33,960 bases of DNA from positions 1 through 33,960 of the forward strand of contig JAFPZF010000091.1 in assembly GCA_017417385.1 (NCBI GenBank). Direction: 5' to 3'. Under the pieces are notes generated by a model. That model had not been told where the DNA came from. It searched no databases and was given only the letters and a program-made list of their open reading frames with translations. A program made the translations under genes and the position numbers. Each line of letters starts with the position of its first letter. Position 1 is the first letter of the stretch. This stretch comes from Bacteroidales bacterium. Lineage in GTDB: Bacteria; Bacteroidota; Bacteroidia; Bacteroidales; Marinilabiliaceae. Shown piece after piece: positions 33,885 through 33,960 of the stretch.

Positions 33885-33916
33885 CTTGCACATGTCAATT
33901 ATTATAAGTACATTTG
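33885..33916 (+). promoter_or_regulatory. Promoter of the gene entering at the right edge
   Basis: CTTG (33885-33888) is followed after 20 nt by TACATTTG (33909-33916), matching the Bacteroidota consensus at -7 with one mismatch at -33. The ATG at 33936 follows after a leader of about 15 nt. Upstream, 33793-33884 is AT-rich and holds no other recognisable element. Confidence 0.65.
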
Positions 33917-33919
33917 TAC
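33908..33919. promoter_or_regulatory. Palindrome overlapping the -7 box, possible operator
   Basis: GTACATTTGTAC consists of GTACA and its exact inverse TGTAC around a TT centre, covering the -7 box. A dimeric repressor binding here would block transcription. Autoregulation by the downstream product is an inference. Confidence 0.4.
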
Positions 33920-33935
33920 CTATAATAATACAAGC

Positions 33936-33960
33936 ATGAAGAGAGGCAGACCTGCAAGCG
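33936..33960 (+). CDS. Start of an unidentified gene (cut by window edge)
   Basis: Only eight codons are visible (MKRGRPAS). The promoter about 20 bp upstream supports a real start. The RGRP core resembles an AT-hook or the basic N-terminus of some DNA-binding regulators, but eight residues cannot identify a protein. Confidence 0.5.

Overview
The window looks like a chromosomal segment from an anaerobic member of the Bacteroidales (Bacteroidota). The evidence is a SusC/SusD pair, a PorP/SprF protein beside a protein with a type B type IX secretion (T9SS) sorting domain, a type III glutamine synthetase (GlnN), LL-diaminopimelate aminotransferase (DapL), and promoters of the Bacteroidota form TTTG-N19-21-TAnnTTTG. 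The genus cannot be fixed from the sequence alone. I see no phage, insertion sequence with a transposase, CRISPR array or rRNA.

All confident protein genes but one lie on the minus strand, so the map reads right to left. (1) 1-11828: a nitrogen-assimilation and amino-acid block transcribed glnN > gltB > gltD > dapF > dapL > asnB. asnB runs off the left edge. A 181-bp element with terminal inverted repeats sits exactly against the gltD stop codon. glnN has a near-consensus promoter. (2) 11829-12359: a non-coding stretch with very strong hairpins. (3) 12360-17375: a four-gene T9SS operon with a type B secreted protein, a PorP/SprF outer-membrane protein, a PD40/PKD protein and a conserved-looking exported protein of unknown function. 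(4) 17376-17716: a purine/pyrimidine-biased non-coding stretch with a terminator. (5) 17717-25550: susC, susD and a surface lipoprotein with a Fn3-like N-terminus and a beta-helix C-terminus. No carbohydrate-active enzyme or regulator gene accompanies them in the window. (6) 25731-32845: a flippase, a GT4 glycosyltransferase, an orphan chemoreceptor, murI, a small exported protein, a gamma-carbonic-anhydrase-like protein, and a PolB-type exonuclease homologue that has lost catalytic acids. (7) 32943-33960: tRNA-His with a strong terminator, a divergent AlkD-like HEAT-repeat gene on the plus strand, and the first codons of another plus-strand gene with a palindrome over its promoter.

The plus strand is pyrimidine-rich throughout. 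Minus-strand genes favour G- and A-ending codons, including many ATA (Ile). The single complete plus-strand gene uses C-ending codons almost exclusively. This fits strong replication-strand asymmetry with the minus strand leading, which would put the origin to the right.

The parts most worth a second look are the T9SS operon, the degenerate exonuclease, the orphan chemoreceptor next to glycan-export genes, the repeat element at gltD, the structured intergenic RNA region at 12.0-12.4 kb and the mirror-image divergent promoters at tRNA-His.
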